Below are positions 1 to 8,071 of a stretch of 45,862 nt of DNA, one piece after another. The notes below the pieces were generated by a model. The model saw nothing but the letters and a program-made list of their open reading frames with translations, made no database searches and had not been told where the DNA came from. The translations under genes and the position numbers were made by a program. Positions within the stretch are counted from its first letter, which is position 1. Each line of letters begins with the position of its first letter. The stretch comes from Bacteroidales bacterium. Its GTDB lineage: Bacteria; Bacteroidota; Bacteroidia; Bacteroidales; UBA12077. Location of the stretch: NCBI GenBank assembly GCA_013138975.1, contig WTBR01000091.1, forward strand, positions 1 through 45,862. The letters run 5' to 3'.

Positions 1-2
1 GT

Positions 3-126
3 AAAGAGGGGATTATCAATTAAATCGAGATCGTTGTCTCATTGGTATTAAAAACCTTATTCCTCTTTTTGTTCTTTCCTTAATTTGTACTAAAATATAA
101 TAATTTGCTAACTTAGGTTGGTATTA
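3..126. repeat. 124-bp terminal inverted repeat, left copy
   Basis: Bases 3-126 are the exact reverse complement of 45739-45862; identity stops at 127. It carries no recognisable gene. The copies face each other across the whole window, and the right copy runs to the last base, so the repeat probably continues outside. The usual explanation is a contig ending in a multicopy element (an insertion sequence, or sequence flanking rRNA operons); which one cannot be told from 124 bp. Confidence 0.93.
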
Positions 127-147
127 TATAAAGAGATCCTTCAACTA

Positions 148-200
148 CACTTCGACAAGCTCAGTGGAGTCCGCTCAGGATCAGTTCGACTATATGATTT
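148..200. repeat. Short intergenic repeat resembling TTCGACAAGCTCAGTG elements
   Basis: TTCGACAAGCTCAGTG (151-166) is followed by a second half ending in GGATCAGTTCGAC, whose reverse complement has the same GTCGAAC / TGAGC character. Sequences of this kind are known as multicopy intergenic repeats in many bacterial genomes. Only one copy is seen here, so the call rests on recognition of the motif. Confidence 0.4.
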
Positions 201-258
201 CAGTTCACTATCGTTCCTAAAATCAAAGTCTCACTGATTTAAAATTATTTCTGAAAAA

Positions 259-289
259 TTTGCAGATTGAAAAAATAGTTGTATGTTTG
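259..289 (+). promoter_or_regulatory. Bacteroidota-type promoter of the GntR-slipin operon
   Basis: TTTG at 259-262 and TATGTTTG at 282-289 are separated by 19 bp, matching the Bacteroidota primary-sigma consensus (TTTG, 19-20 bp, TAnnTTTG). Transcription would start near 296, inside the operator at 287-308 and about 28 bases before the chosen GntR start at 324. Confidence 0.8.
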
Positions 290-308
290 TACTAGTCTTA
301 TAGTACAA
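287..308. promoter_or_regulatory. GntR (YtrA-type) operator palindrome
   Basis: Perfect 8-bp arms TTGTACTA (287-294) and TAGTACAA (301-308) flank a 6-bp spacer. The palindrome overlaps the end of the -7 box and the expected transcription start, the right place for autorepression by the GntR protein encoded just downstream. GTACTA/TAGTAC arms resemble operators reported for the YtrA subfamily; the link to this regulator is inference from position. Confidence 0.75.
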
Positions 309-323
309 TATAACATTACGACA

Positions 324-692
324 ATGATAGATTTTAAACTAGACCCAAAAGCAGGCTCTCCATTTTATCGACAAATTATCGATCAAATTAAATTTGGAAT
401 TGCGTCAGGTAATTTAAAAATAGGAGAACAATTACCAACAGTGCGATCATTAGCAGTTGATTTAAAAGTTAATTTAAACACAATTGCTAAAGCTTATAAA
501 GAGTTGGAAATTCAAAACATTCTGGAAACACAGCAAGGTACCGGGACTTTTATAAGCACTATAGAAATCAAAATTTCGGAAAAAGAAAAAACGAAAAAAC
601 TACAAGAGATCTGCAATGAATTCTGCACTATAGGATTCAGCTATGGATTTTCAGTAGATGACATTATAAATCAATTAAAAAAACAAAGTTAA
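324..692 (+). CDS. GntR family transcriptional regulator, YtrA-like
   Basis: A 122-residue DNA-binding repressor. Residues 11-78 form the GntR winged helix, with SPFYRQI, the recognition region PTVRSLA...NLNTIAKAYKELE and the wing GTGTF. The remaining ~45 residues are a short helical tail, too small for a FadR, HutC or MocR effector domain, which fits the YtrA subfamily. The start at 324 is preferred over the in-frame ATG at 279, because 279 lies upstream of the predicted transcription start and its extra 15 residues do not match the family. The stop codon is one base before the slipin ATG at 694, so the two are co-transcribed. It probably represses its own operon through the palindrome at 287-308. 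YtrA-type regulators often control membrane-stress or transporter operons. Confidence 0.9.
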   Translation: MIDFKLDPKAGSPFYRQIIDQIKFGIASGNLKIGEQLPTVRSLAVDLKVNLNTIAKAYKELEIQNILETQQGTGTFISTIEIKISEKEKTKKLQEICNEFCTIGFSYGFSVDDIINQLKKQS

Positions 693-693
693 G

Positions 694-1575
694 ATGAAAA
701 CAAGTAAAATTACAAAACGATTTTTCAATCCAATTTCGCTTACCATTTTAATTACATTATTATGCATAAGTATTGGATTATTTTTAATGGAATTAATATC
801 AATTCCTTTTCTTGCTGCGCTTTTATTAATTTCAATTTTTCTTACCAGTTCAATTAACATTGCTGATCAGTGGGAAAAAGCTGTTGTACTTAGAATGGGT
901 AAATTCAATGGTCTTAAAGGACCAGGCTTGTTTTTTGTAATTCCAATTGTAGATAAAATTGATGACTATATCGATCAACGTGTTCGTGTTACAGATTTTA
1001 AAGCAGAACAAACTTTAACAAAAGACACTGTACCGGTAAATGTAGATGCTGTTGTTTATTGGACTGTGTGGGATGTAGAAAAAGCTGCTCTTGAGGTACA
1101 AGAATATGAAAAAGCTATATCATATATAGCACAAACCGGTTTACGTGATATAATTGGAAAACATGAATTAGCTGAACTTTTGCAAGAAAGAGATAAAATT
1201 GCTGAAGGCTTGCAAAAAGTACTAGACAATAATACTAATCCATGGGGTATAACATGTCAAACTGTTGGAATAAAAGATATTGTAATACCTCCAGCTTTAG
1301 CTGATGCTATGAGTAAAGAAGCACAAGCTGAAAGAGAACGCAGAGCCCGAGTTATTTTAGGTACAGCCGAAACCGAGATAGCTGTGAAATTTGCTAAAGC
1401 AAGCGAGCAATACAGAGACAATCCGGTAGCATTGCATCTTCGTGGAATGAATATGTTATTTGAAGGTTTAAAGGAAAAAGGTTCAATGGTTATAGTGCCA
1501 AGTTCGGCATTAGATTCAATGAATTTAGGAGCAATGGGTGGTTTGGTTTCTCTGGCTAAAACAAATGAAAAATAA
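694..1575 (+). CDS. Slipin (stomatin/prohibitin, SPFH) family membrane protein
   Basis: A 293-residue membrane scaffold protein. Two hydrophobic segments (about 13-31 and 36-53) form a hairpin anchor. The SPFH domain follows (about 55-210): EKAVVLRMGKFNGLKGPGLFFVIP, then the stomatin signatures RVRVTDF, LTKDTVPVNVDAVVYW and GLRDIIG. A charged helical stretch (AMSKEAQAERERRARVI, about 206-225) is the usual SPFH coiled coil. Stomatin-like proteins oligomerise in membrane microdomains and modulate channels or proteases. The gene starts one base after the GntR stop, so it is the probable regulated target. There is no NfeD partner next to it; the next gene is a small ExbB-like membrane protein. 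Family sure, substrate unknown. Confidence 0.92.
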   Translation: MKTSKITKRFFNPISLTILITLLCISIGLFLMELISIPFLAALLLISIFLTSSINIADQWEKAVVLRMGKFNGLKGPGLFFVIPIVDKIDDYIDQRVRVTDFKAEQTLTKDTVPVNVDAVVYWTVWDVEKAALEVQEYEKAISYIAQTGLRDIIGKHELAELLQERDKIAEGLQKVLDNNTNPWGITCQTVGIKDIVIPPALADAMSKEAQAERERRARVILGTAETEIAVKFAKASEQYRDNPVALHLRGMNMLFEGLKEKGSMVIVPSSALDSMNLGAMGGLVSLAKTNEK

Positions 1576-1654
1576 TATTTGAATACATAAAATTAATTTA
1601 AAAGATAGATCTATTCATTATCAAAAAATAGTTATTAACTAAAAACAAAAAACT

Positions 1655-2041
1655 ATGTCAGTAGCAAGTTTGTTAAAAGGAAATTTTATGGACGGAGGAC
1701 CGTTCTTTATGACTCTGCATTATATAATGTGGATTCTGGTAATACTTTTTGCAATTAGATTTCTTATGAATTATTATTCAAAAAATAAGGATCTGAAAAA
1801 ACTATTTAAGTTCAACTCCACAATTATTTTTATTGGTGCTTTTGGATTTCTTCTATCATTGTTTTACAGATATCTAGGTGTGTATGGAGCACTGTCATCT
1901 ATTGAAGTTGCACAAGATATTTCACCTAGCTTGATATTAGGAGGACTAAGAGTTTCATTTATTGCTCCCTTGTATTCGCTCTTTCTTTTTCTTGTAACAA
2001 GCCTTATTTGGTTTACTTTTTGGAATAAAATACAAGAATAA
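1655..2041 (+). CDS. Small membrane protein resembling the MotA/TolQ/ExbB channel family
   Basis: 128 residues with three hydrophobic segments (about 20-38, 55-72 and 102-122). Segments two and three, joined by the IEVAQDISPSLILGGLRVSFIAPLYSLF region, recall the conserved C-terminal half of ExbB/TolQ proteins (a Gly-rich helix, a short periplasmic loop, then a channel helix). The protein is shorter than ExbB (over 200 residues) and no ExbD/TolR gene follows, so a proton-channel role is inference. It lies 80 bp after the slipin gene, same strand, and ends just before a terminator, so it may be the last gene of the GntR operon. Confidence 0.6.
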   Translation: MSVASLLKGNFMDGGPFFMTLHYIMWILVILFAIRFLMNYYSKNKDLKKLFKFNSTIIFIGAFGFLLSLFYRYLGVYGALSSIEVAQDISPSLILGGLRVSFIAPLYSLFLFLVTSLIWFTFWNKIQE

Positions 2042-2061
2042 TTACCAATTTAATCACTATT

Positions 2062-2096
2062 ATCAGGCATTCTTTCTAAGTTTGCCTGATTTTTAT
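2062..2096 (+). terminator. Rho-independent terminator after the slipin operon
   Basis: The stem ATCAGGCA (2062-2069) / TGCCTGAT (2083-2090) has perfect 8-bp arms and a 13-base loop, followed by TTTTATTT. It lies between the 128-residue membrane protein and the HutD gene and would end the GntR-slipin transcript. Confidence 0.75.
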
Positions 2097-2105
2097 TTAT
2101 AAAAT

Positions 2106-2690
2106 ATGAAAATAGAACACATCAAAGTCTCAGACTTAATAAGCAATAACTGGTCGGGAGGAACAACAACTCAACTGGCAATTTATCCGAAAGATTCTGA
2201 TTATAAAAAGCGAAACTTTTTATTTCGAATAAGTACAGCAAGCGTTGAATCCGAAGAATCAGTATTTACCAAATTACCCGGTGTATCACGCAAATTAATG
2301 ATACTTAATGGCGAAATAAAAATTGAGCATAAAGATCACTATTCTAAAACGATCAAGAAATTTGAGCAAGATGAGTTTTCCGGCGATTGGGAAACAAAAA
2401 GCTATGGGAAAGCTACCGATTTTAATTTAATGACAACAGGTAGTGTTACTGGAGATATTGAAGCTATTACTCTTGTTAAGTCAAAAACCTTCACTTTAAA
2501 TAAGCTTGTAAATTGCTACGGCTTTTACATTTACTCCGGTTCAATTGAATTATTTATCAATAATAAAACATTTGTAGTAAATAAAGGAGATTCAATTCTG
2601 TTTTTTCCTGAAGATTCAGAAACTGAAATAGAAATATTACCTACTGCTAAATGTGAATTAATAAAATCAGAAATCAAATTCATAAATTAA
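2106..2690 (+). CDS. HutD/Ves family cupin protein
   Basis: A 194-residue HutD-family protein. The motifs follow the family order: NNWSGGTTTQLAIYP near the N-terminus, FLFRISTASVESEESVFTKLPG (family pattern R.S.A.v...g.FS.lPG), RKLMILNG, and G.ATDFNLMTTG in the middle. HutD is a bicupin often encoded in histidine-utilisation operons and may bind formylated histidine derivatives; no hut genes are nearby. The start is 10 bases after the preceding terminator. The 3' end converges with the ABC permease gene on the other strand, 24 bp away, with no clear terminator between them. Confidence 0.85.
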   Translation: MKIEHIKVSDLISNNWSGGTTTQLAIYPKDSDYKKRNFLFRISTASVESEESVFTKLPGVSRKLMILNGEIKIEHKDHYSKTIKKFEQDEFSGDWETKSYGKATDFNLMTTGSVTGDIEAITLVKSKTFTLNKLVNCYGFYIYSGSIELFINNKTFVVNKGDSILFFPEDSETEIEILPTAKCELIKSEIKFIN

Positions 2691-2714
2691 AATACGAAGT
2701 CATCATTTTGATCC

Positions 2715-3410
2715 TTATTTCATCTTCACTGCATACCGAAAACAAAAATAATTCAGTACTCCAAGAAAGCACATTCCTAGAATAAATATCATTTGCTGAT
2801 TTTTAACGCTATCCATGAATGCATATACCCAAAAAGCAGGAAAAATAGCCAATAGCTTTACCCAGAAAGTATTAAAAAAGAACACCAGCATAGGAATCAT
2901 TAAACTTACTGTTGCTAATTTCAACATGCTTAAACCTTCAACTTTATTTTTTGCAATGCTAATTATTAATAGAATTAGTATGGGCGTATTCAATGCACAA
3001 AGCATTGCCAATTGAATGGCTTTAAAGATTGAAATAGAATATATTCCGTTATGCATGATCAATAGCATACTTGACAAAAAACCAAAGAATACCATAAAAA
3101 CAATTCGAACAGCTAAGAAGCCTGATAAAGAAACCGGGGTGACATTAATCACAGGAAACAATTGCAAATCCTTTTCATCGAGTAACATAAATGATATAAT
3201 AAAACCCGGAAATACAGCATTAAGTAAAGCAAAAAAACTAATAATCTCTTTATGAAAATCATCAATAGTCGGTATATATTCACTTATATAAGGAATCCCA
3301 AATCGTATTACGCCAAGTATCAATACTGGTACAAAAAATAAAACCAATAAGGTCGGATCTCGACGAAGATTCTTAAAATCGCTTACCGTAATTGATAAAT
3401 ATTTATTCAT
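2715..3410 (-). CDS. ABC-2 type transporter permease (second subunit)
   Basis: 231 residues, very hydrophobic, with about six predicted membrane helices (for example 20-41, 61-80, 98-120, 133-150, 166-186 and 205-225). It lacks cytoplasmic domains or soluble motifs. It is the last gene of a minus-strand operon (TetR, ATPase, permease, permease) and overlaps the preceding permease by 8 bp (3403-3410), which suggests translational coupling and a heterodimeric membrane domain. Export of a drug or other small compound is likely from the TetR-ABC context; fluoroquinolone-type exporters share this layout. The substrate is inference. Confidence 0.8.
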   Translation of the reverse strand: MNKYLSITVSDFKNLRRDPTLLVLFFVPVLILGVIRFGIPYISEYIPTIDDFHKEIISFFALLNAVFPGFIISFMLLDEKDLQLFPVINVTPVSLSGFLAVRIVFMVFFGFLSSMLLIMHNGIYSISIFKAIQLAMLCALNTPILILLIISIAKNKVEGLSMLKLATVSLMIPMLVFFFNTFWVKLLAIFPAFWVYAFMDSVKNQQMIFILGMCFLGVLNYFCFRYAVKMK

Positions 3411-4107
3411 CTCGCGAAGTTTTTAAAATTCTTTTTTTATAAAGCCTAACAGCCAATTTATAGCATGCCCAATTACATATTATTAAATACACAATAGAAT
3501 AAATCAATTGCCAAATTTCAATAGTACTTATTGATGCTGTAAACAACAACAAACAAGCTTGTGTAGGAATCAAATAAAAAACCCAGGATTCTACTATATT
3601 AAAGTAATCTAGGAATGGCAAACAAACCGGCGCCAAAACTATAGGCATTAGTAAAATAAACTGATTAAAGTTATTGACAAACGAAACACCTATAATACCA
3701 ATAAAAACAAATAGAATTGATGAAAAACTGACTGCCACTAAAAATAGTAAAGGATGAAATTCATTTGGGCTTGCAGACAATAATATTATAGTGCTACAAA
3801 CAAAAGCAAGCAGTGTAAATGTAAAGGCTTTTGACCATAAATATTTATTTATTGATAATGGAGTAACTGCCAGAACTTGATGAGTCTGAGCGTCTTTTTC
3901 GAACAATATCATAATTGCTGTAAATAAAAATCCATACATTACCGGATCGCTAAAAATTAATGCTGCAACTAATTTTTCCATCCCCTCGGTATTTGCCAAT
4001 AATAGCGATATACTATATATTCCTGAAATAGCGAAAGCAACAGCCACTATTCCATATTTGTAAATTAGTATTAAATCCCATTTAATTATATTCGCAAAAC
4101 TTCGCAT
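3403..4107 (-). CDS. ABC-2 type transporter permease (first subunit)
   Basis: 234 residues with about six membrane helices. The N-terminal MRSFANIIKWDLILIYKY is an amphipathic lead-in typical of ABC-2 permeases, and FEKDAQTHQVLAVTPLS is a cytoplasmic loop of the kind that couples to the ATPase. It resembles permeases annotated as fluoroquinolone-export subunits, but that name should not be taken as the substrate. The start is 3 bp from the ATPase stop (4111) and the 3' end overlaps the second permease. Confidence 0.8.
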   Translation of the reverse strand: MRSFANIIKWDLILIYKYGIVAVAFAISGIYSISLLLANTEGMEKLVAALIFSDPVMYGFLFTAIMILFEKDAQTHQVLAVTPLSINKYLWSKAFTFTLLAFVCSTIILLSASPNEFHPLLFLVAVSFSSILFVFIGIIGVSFVNNFNQFILLMPIVLAPVCLPFLDYFNIVESWVFYLIPTQACLLLFTASISTIEIWQLIYSIVYLIICNWACYKLAVRLYKKRILKTSRDE

Positions 4108-4110
4108 GAT

Positions 4111-4974
4111 TTATTCCTCGATATTTGTTAGATTTTCACCCGTTATTTTCACAAACACCTCATCTAAAGAAGCTTCTCGTGTATGCATACTAATAATTCT
4201 CTGTTTTTTAATAATTTTCATGAATTCTTGATTTTGACCGAGATTTTTTAAGTCAAATTCCACCGACTTTAAATCAGAGTCTTCATATTCAACATTTAAA
4301 AGTGGTTTCCCATATTTCAGTTTTAAAGCTTTTGGAGCATCTTCAGCCTTAATTAATCCTTCTGTAATAAAAGCTACTCGATCGCACAATTCATCGGCAT
4401 CGTACATATTGTGAGTTGTAAGAAAAATCGTTTTCCCTTGCTGTTTCAAATCCTTAATAATATTCTTAATATTTCGGGCATTAACCGGATCAAGCCCCGT
4501 AGTTGGTTCATCAAAAAATAAAATATCAGGATCGTGTATCAATGCCCGCACAAAATTGAGGCGCATTTTCATCCCTTTTGAATAATCTTGTGTTTTTTGA
4601 TGGGCAGCTTCTGCCAATCCAACCTGTTCCAGTAATCCCATAAGATTCTGAGGAAACTTATCATAAAGTGAAGCAAAAAGTTTCAAGTTTTCAAGTCCTG
4701 TAAGTTTTGCATAATGATTTGGCAATTCAAAACCCACCCCAATATGATTATAATAATCGTTGTTCCAATTTTTCAAATCCTTACCCATAATCCAAACTTT
4801 ACCTTGGAATCCATTTACCAAACGAGTAATTATTTTTTGAGTTGTGCTTTTTCCTGCACCGCTAGGGCCAAGAAAACCATATATCTCTCCTTCCTTAATA
4901 GAGAAATTAATCCCTTTTATAGTATCATCTGTTTGTTTTGGGTAACTAAACCTAAGGTTTTCAATATCGATCAT
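4111..4974 (-). CDS. ABC transporter ATP-binding protein
   Basis: 287-residue nucleotide-binding subunit. Walker A is GPSGAGKST (36-44), the Q-loop region is near 82, the signature is a divergent YSKGMKMRL (131-139; the usual SGG/SGGQ is replaced by SKGM), Walker B is ILFFDEP (151-157), the D-loop is TGLDP and the switch histidine is in TTHN. The short linker and ~75-residue C-terminal extension are typical of drug or daunorubicin-type ABC-2 exporters. It sits between the TetR gene and two permeases on the minus strand and powers that exporter. SKGM signatures are common in this subclass and do not imply inactivity. Confidence 0.93.
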   Translation of the reverse strand: MIDIENLRFSYPKQTDDTIKGINFSIKEGEIYGFLGPSGAGKSTTQKIITRLVNGFQGKVWIMGKDLKNWNNDYYNHIGVGFELPNHYAKLTGLENLKLFASLYDKFPQNLMGLLEQVGLAEAAHQKTQDYSKGMKMRLNFVRALIHDPDILFFDEPTTGLDPVNARNIKNIIKDLKQQGKTIFLTTHNMYDADELCDRVAFITEGLIKAEDAPKALKLKYGKPLLNVEYEDSDLKSVEFDLKNLGQNQEFMKIIKKQRIISMHTREASLDEVFVKITGENLTNIEE

Positions 4975-5011
4975 TATTGTCAGGTTTTTATTTATGCTAA
5001 TTTATTGTTGA

Positions 5012-5668
5012 TTAAGAAGCCTTAATTCCATTTTTCAACATCATAATCGATCGATCAATTAATTGTTCCAATTGTTCTTCCGATATATCAAAAATTGGTT
5101 TTTGCTCGCGAATATTTGCTTCGAAATCTATATTGTATTTATAAGCTACATAATCGTATAACCACAGTTGCATATGAAAAATCTGAAAAGCTATCATTTC
5201 AAGTTCAATATCCACTAATTGATGTTTAAACTTTTCGAGAGTAAGAATGTATTTCGTTTGTAAAATAATATTATTAAAGAGATTCTTAATTATATCCGAT
5301 ACTTCGCTATTATCTTTCTCGTGCATTATCTGATAGAGAAATGCACCAATAACAGGGAATTCATTATCGAAACGAATTTTCTGGATAAAGTTTTGTTTGA
5401 TAAGTTCAAAAAAATCTATTGCATCCTGATTTATCAAATTATCCAATTTAGAAAGTCGTCGGCTTGTTGCATCTTCTATTAAATAAGCAAATAATTCTTT
5501 TTTGTTTGAAAAATAGCGATAAAATGAACCTTTGGCTAAACCTAATTTTTTAATGATTATAGACAATGATGCATTCTGATATCCTTTGAGAGCAAACTCT
5601 TCAAAAGCGACTTGAAGTATTTCCTCCTGTCGTTCAATACTCAAGTTAATAAATGTTTGTTTCGGCAT
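5012..5668 (-). CDS. TetR/AcrR family transcriptional regulator
   Basis: 218 residues, standard TetR size. The N-terminal helix-turn-helix covers about 10-58 (EEILQVAFEEFALKGYQNAS, then the recognition part GLAKGSFYRYFSNKKELF). The rest is an all-helical ligand and dimerisation domain. It is the first gene of the minus-strand exporter operon, 37 bp upstream of the ATPase. Its promoter carries a palindrome (5682-5697), so it probably represses itself and the exporter, with release by the exported compound. The start at 5668 is supported by MPKQTFINLSIERQEEIL, a usual TetR beginning. Confidence 0.93.
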   Translation of the reverse strand: MPKQTFINLSIERQEEILQVAFEEFALKGYQNASLSIIIKKLGLAKGSFYRYFSNKKELFAYLIEDATSRRLSKLDNLINQDAIDFFELIKQNFIQKIRFDNEFPVIGAFLYQIMHEKDNSEVSDIIKNLFNNIILQTKYILTLEKFKHQLVDIELEMIAFQIFHMQLWLYDYVAYKYNIDFEANIREQKPIFDISEEQLEQLIDRSIMMLKNGIKAS

Positions 5669-5681
5669 ATTTTCAAATTAA

Positions 5682-5730
5682 GCGACTATATGGTCGCAAA
5701 TATAATAAAAATATGCGACCGACCAGTCTC
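5682..5730 (-). promoter_or_regulatory. TetR promoter and operator region
   Basis: Read on the minus strand, TATATTTG (5697-5704) is a perfect TAnnTTTG -7 box; no convincing TTTG lies at the right distance upstream. Directly downstream, GCGAC (5682-5686) and GTCGC (5693-5697) form a palindrome with a 6-bp spacer over the start of transcription. A second GCGACC with GACCAGTC lies at 5715-5728 in the -33 region. Two GCGACC half-sites bracketing the promoter suggest cooperative repression by the TetR protein. Confidence 0.7.
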
Positions 5731-5976
5731 TTTTTTGTATTTTTTTATTCATTGCAAATATTTATTGCCATAGTATGACTATAAAAGCCTAATATACTAG
5801 CAAATAAAAAACGCAACAAGTAATTTAAGAAAATATAGTTTTATTATTTCCTTAAGATTTAAAAACTGAAAGAGGAATAATACCAATTACAAATAGTAAA
5901 ATAATAATAATATCAATAATCAGATTTAATAAATAATTTAATTATTTTCGTTCCACCTTAAATTAACCTTTGAAAA
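5731..5976. other. AT-rich intergenic stretch
   Basis: Beyond the TetR operator, this stretch to the barrel-protein gene is AT-rich, has no open frame with family features and no clear Bacteroidota promoter. AACCTTTG directly before the ATG at 5977 is too close to be its -7 box. Confidence 0.5.
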
Positions 5977-6789
5977 ATGAAAAAAATATTATTTCTCGGA
6001 TTTGTATTTCTGAGTTTATCCTCTCACAGTCATAATCTTAACTATAGCATTTCAATAAAGTATAATCAATCATTTATTAATTCCGTTGAAACTAAACCGG
6101 ATATGCCTGATTACAGTACTTCATCAGCCGGTGGAATTTTCTATTCAAATATAGGAGGTATTAAGGAATCTTATACTTCAAAATCAGGAGGTTCTATAAA
6201 TGGTAAATTTAGCTTTTCTGTTTACTCAGGTTTTTTTATTGAAAGCGGACTCCAACTTAGTTTAATTCAATTCAAAAAAGAATCAGAAATTGTATCTACT
6301 GACATATCCGAACTTGAGATACAGATTTTTAATTCAGGATCGTCTATAAATAATGTTTTCGGGTCTTTTTTCCCACCTATAACATCTGCATATATAATTG
6401 AAAATGAAAATACAGAAAAACTAGGAAATACTTCTACTGTGTATTCTGAAATACCTATCCTATTAGGCTATTCATTTTTTAACAACAGGTTAAAATGTAA
6501 ACTTGGAATTATCACATCTTTCTTAGCACATGCTGAAGTATACACATATGATTATGATAATCCACAGGGTTATTTTACAAATGATATTATTAAAGATAAA
6601 TCTGCCGACGGTTTTAAAAATTTAATATGGAATGGAAGTCTTGAAATTGAATATCTTTTTTATAAAAACATTAGTGTAAATCTAAATTACAGTCGTTCCT
6701 TAAACTCTATTTATGATGACTATGCCAGTGTTGGAGAACCAAAGTATAATGTCTTTTCTTTGGGAATTTCATACAACTTTTTTAAATAG
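5977..6789 (+). CDS. Outer-membrane beta-barrel protein (porin-like)
   Basis: 270 residues. A signal peptide (MKKILFLGFVFLSLSSHSHN) is followed by alternating hydrophobic/polar segments of about 10 residues, such as NYSISIKYNQSF, GFFIESGLQLSLIQF, IPILLGYSFF and LGISYNFFK. The final phenylalanine (or F-x-K end) is typical of outer-membrane barrels inserted by Bam. Size and pattern fit the Bacteroidota outer-membrane beta-barrel domain used by small 8-12-strand proteins. No substrate can be named. It stands alone, 65 bp before the AlkD-like gene. Confidence 0.75.
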   Translation: MKKILFLGFVFLSLSSHSHNLNYSISIKYNQSFINSVETKPDMPDYSTSSAGGIFYSNIGGIKESYTSKSGGSINGKFSFSVYSGFFIESGLQLSLIQFKKESEIVSTDISELEIQIFNSGSSINNVFGSFFPPITSAYIIENENTEKLGNTSTVYSEIPILLGYSFFNNRLKCKLGIITSFLAHAEVYTYDYDNPQGYFTNDIIKDKSADGFKNLIWNGSLEIEYLFYKNISVNLNYSRSLNSIYDDYASVGEPKYNVFSLGISYNFFK

Positions 6790-6854
6790 AATATCACTCC
6801 TCCATTTCAACTAAACTTGTTACTTACTTTTTTGTTTATATTAAAAGTGCGATT

Positions 6855-7562
6855 ATGACTACAAAAGAAATACTTAAGCAACTGGAAGAGTTTGGCAACG
6901 AACAAACCAAAAAGATATTCATGCGGCATGGAGCAAAAGAACCAATCTTTGGTGTTAAGGTTCAGGATTTAAAAAAGATTCAAAAGATTGTTAAAAAAAA
7001 TCATGAATTAGCAATTGAGTTATACGATACCGGTAACTCAGATGCCATGTATCTTGCTACATTAATATCCGAACCTAAAAAAATGACAAAAATTCAACTT
7101 CAAAATTGGGCAGAAAAGGCAAATTGGTATATGTTAAGCGAATATCCTGTTGCATGGACTACTGCCGAAAGTAATTTTGCACAGGAATTAGCTGAGGAAT
7201 GGATAAAATCAGATAAAGAAAGTATTGCTTCATCTGGCTGGTCAACTTTATCATCACTTATTGCAATAGAAGATGATAATGAAATTAGCACAGAAAAAAT
7301 TGAAGATCTTCTTAAATACATTTCAAAGAATATTCACAATGCTCAAAACAGAGTTAAATATACAATGAATAGCTTTGTAATTTCCGTGGGTACATATTTC
7401 AAGCCTTTACTTATAAAATCAAAACTTACAGCAAAAACCATTGGTAAAGTAAATGTCGAAATGGGAGGAACATCATGTAAAGTTCCGTTAGCTATTGATT
7501 ATATTGAGAAAGTTGAAAAAATGGATAGAGTAGGTAAAAAACGTAAAACTTCATTTTGTTAA
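6855..7562 (+). CDS. DNA alkylation repair protein (AlkD-like HEAT fold)
   Basis: 235 residues. Start MTTKEILKQLEEFGNEQTKKIFMRHGAKEPIFGVKV and end GGTSCKVPLAIDYIEKV...VGKKRKT..C are typical of the Bacteroidota branch of AlkD-like proteins, which are built of HEAT-like helical repeats. AlkD removes N3- and N7-alkylated purines without base flipping. Conserved tryptophans are present (LQNWAEKANWYM). Whether this branch is an active glycosylase cannot be seen from sequence. The YciI-like lipoprotein starts 11 bp after its stop, so the two may be co-transcribed. Confidence 0.85.
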   Translation: MTTKEILKQLEEFGNEQTKKIFMRHGAKEPIFGVKVQDLKKIQKIVKKNHELAIELYDTGNSDAMYLATLISEPKKMTKIQLQNWAEKANWYMLSEYPVAWTTAESNFAQELAEEWIKSDKESIASSGWSTLSSLIAIEDDNEISTEKIEDLLKYISKNIHNAQNRVKYTMNSFVISVGTYFKPLLIKSKLTAKTIGKVNVEMGGTSCKVPLAIDYIEKVEKMDRVGKKRKTSFC

Positions 7563-7573
7563 ATTATAAAACC

Positions 7574-8062
7574 ATGAATAAGCTAAATTTATTTCTGATA
7601 ATTACAGTTTTTCTTTTTTCGTGTTCTATCGATAAACAAGAAAAATTAACGCAAGAATCAACTAAGGATGTTGCTTACGATTCTTTATTAGTCGAAAAAT
7701 ACAACGCAGATAAGTACGGAATGAAACAATACGTTATTGCATTCTTAAAACGAGGCCCAAATCGAAGTCAGGATTCATTGGAAGCAAGTCAATTACAAAA
7801 AGCACATTTAGAAAACATAGGTCGATTGGCTGAAGAAGGAATATTGTTGCTGGCCGGGCCATTTCTAGATGATGGAGAATTAAGAGGTATTTACATTTTC
7901 AATGTTAAAACCATTGAAGAAGCAAAAAAACTAACAGAAACCGATCCTGCTATTCAAAAAGGAAGTTTAGTAATGGAGTTGCATCCATGGTATGGAAGTG
8001 CAGCTGTTATGGCTATCCCGGAAATACATAAGAAACTTGGAAAAATAAATATTACAGAATAA
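7574..8062 (+). CDS. YciI-like domain lipoprotein
   Basis: 162 residues from the ATG at 7574. The earlier in-frame ATG at 7556 overlaps the AlkD-like stop and would spoil the signal peptide. MNKLNLFLIITVFLFSC is a lipoprotein signal with cysteine 17. Residues about 45-150 form a YCII-related (dimeric alpha/beta barrel) domain: YVIAFLKRGPNR, HLENIGRLAEEGILLLAGPF, GIYIFNVKTIEEAKKLTETDPAIQKG and LHPWYGSAA. Soluble YciI proteins are small enzymes or binding proteins; an exported lipid-anchored one is less common but occurs in Bacteroidota. The role is unknown. Confidence 0.85.
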   Translation: MNKLNLFLIITVFLFSCSIDKQEKLTQESTKDVAYDSLLVEKYNADKYGMKQYVIAFLKRGPNRSQDSLEASQLQKAHLENIGRLAEEGILLLAGPFLDDGELRGIYIFNVKTIEEAKKLTETDPAIQKGSLVMELHPWYGSAAVMAIPEIHKKLGKINITE

Positions 8063-8071
8063 ACCTATTTA

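Noticed and set aside
2815..3255. Plus-strand frames opposite the ABC permease
   Set aside because: Antisense shadows of a strongly hydrophobic membrane protein gene.
5880..5893. GAGGAATAATACCAATTAC as a fragment of the terminal repeat (AGGAATAAGG...AATACCAATGAG)
   Set aside because: Only short pieces match, with a deletion between them; chance similarity in AT-rich DNA is likely.
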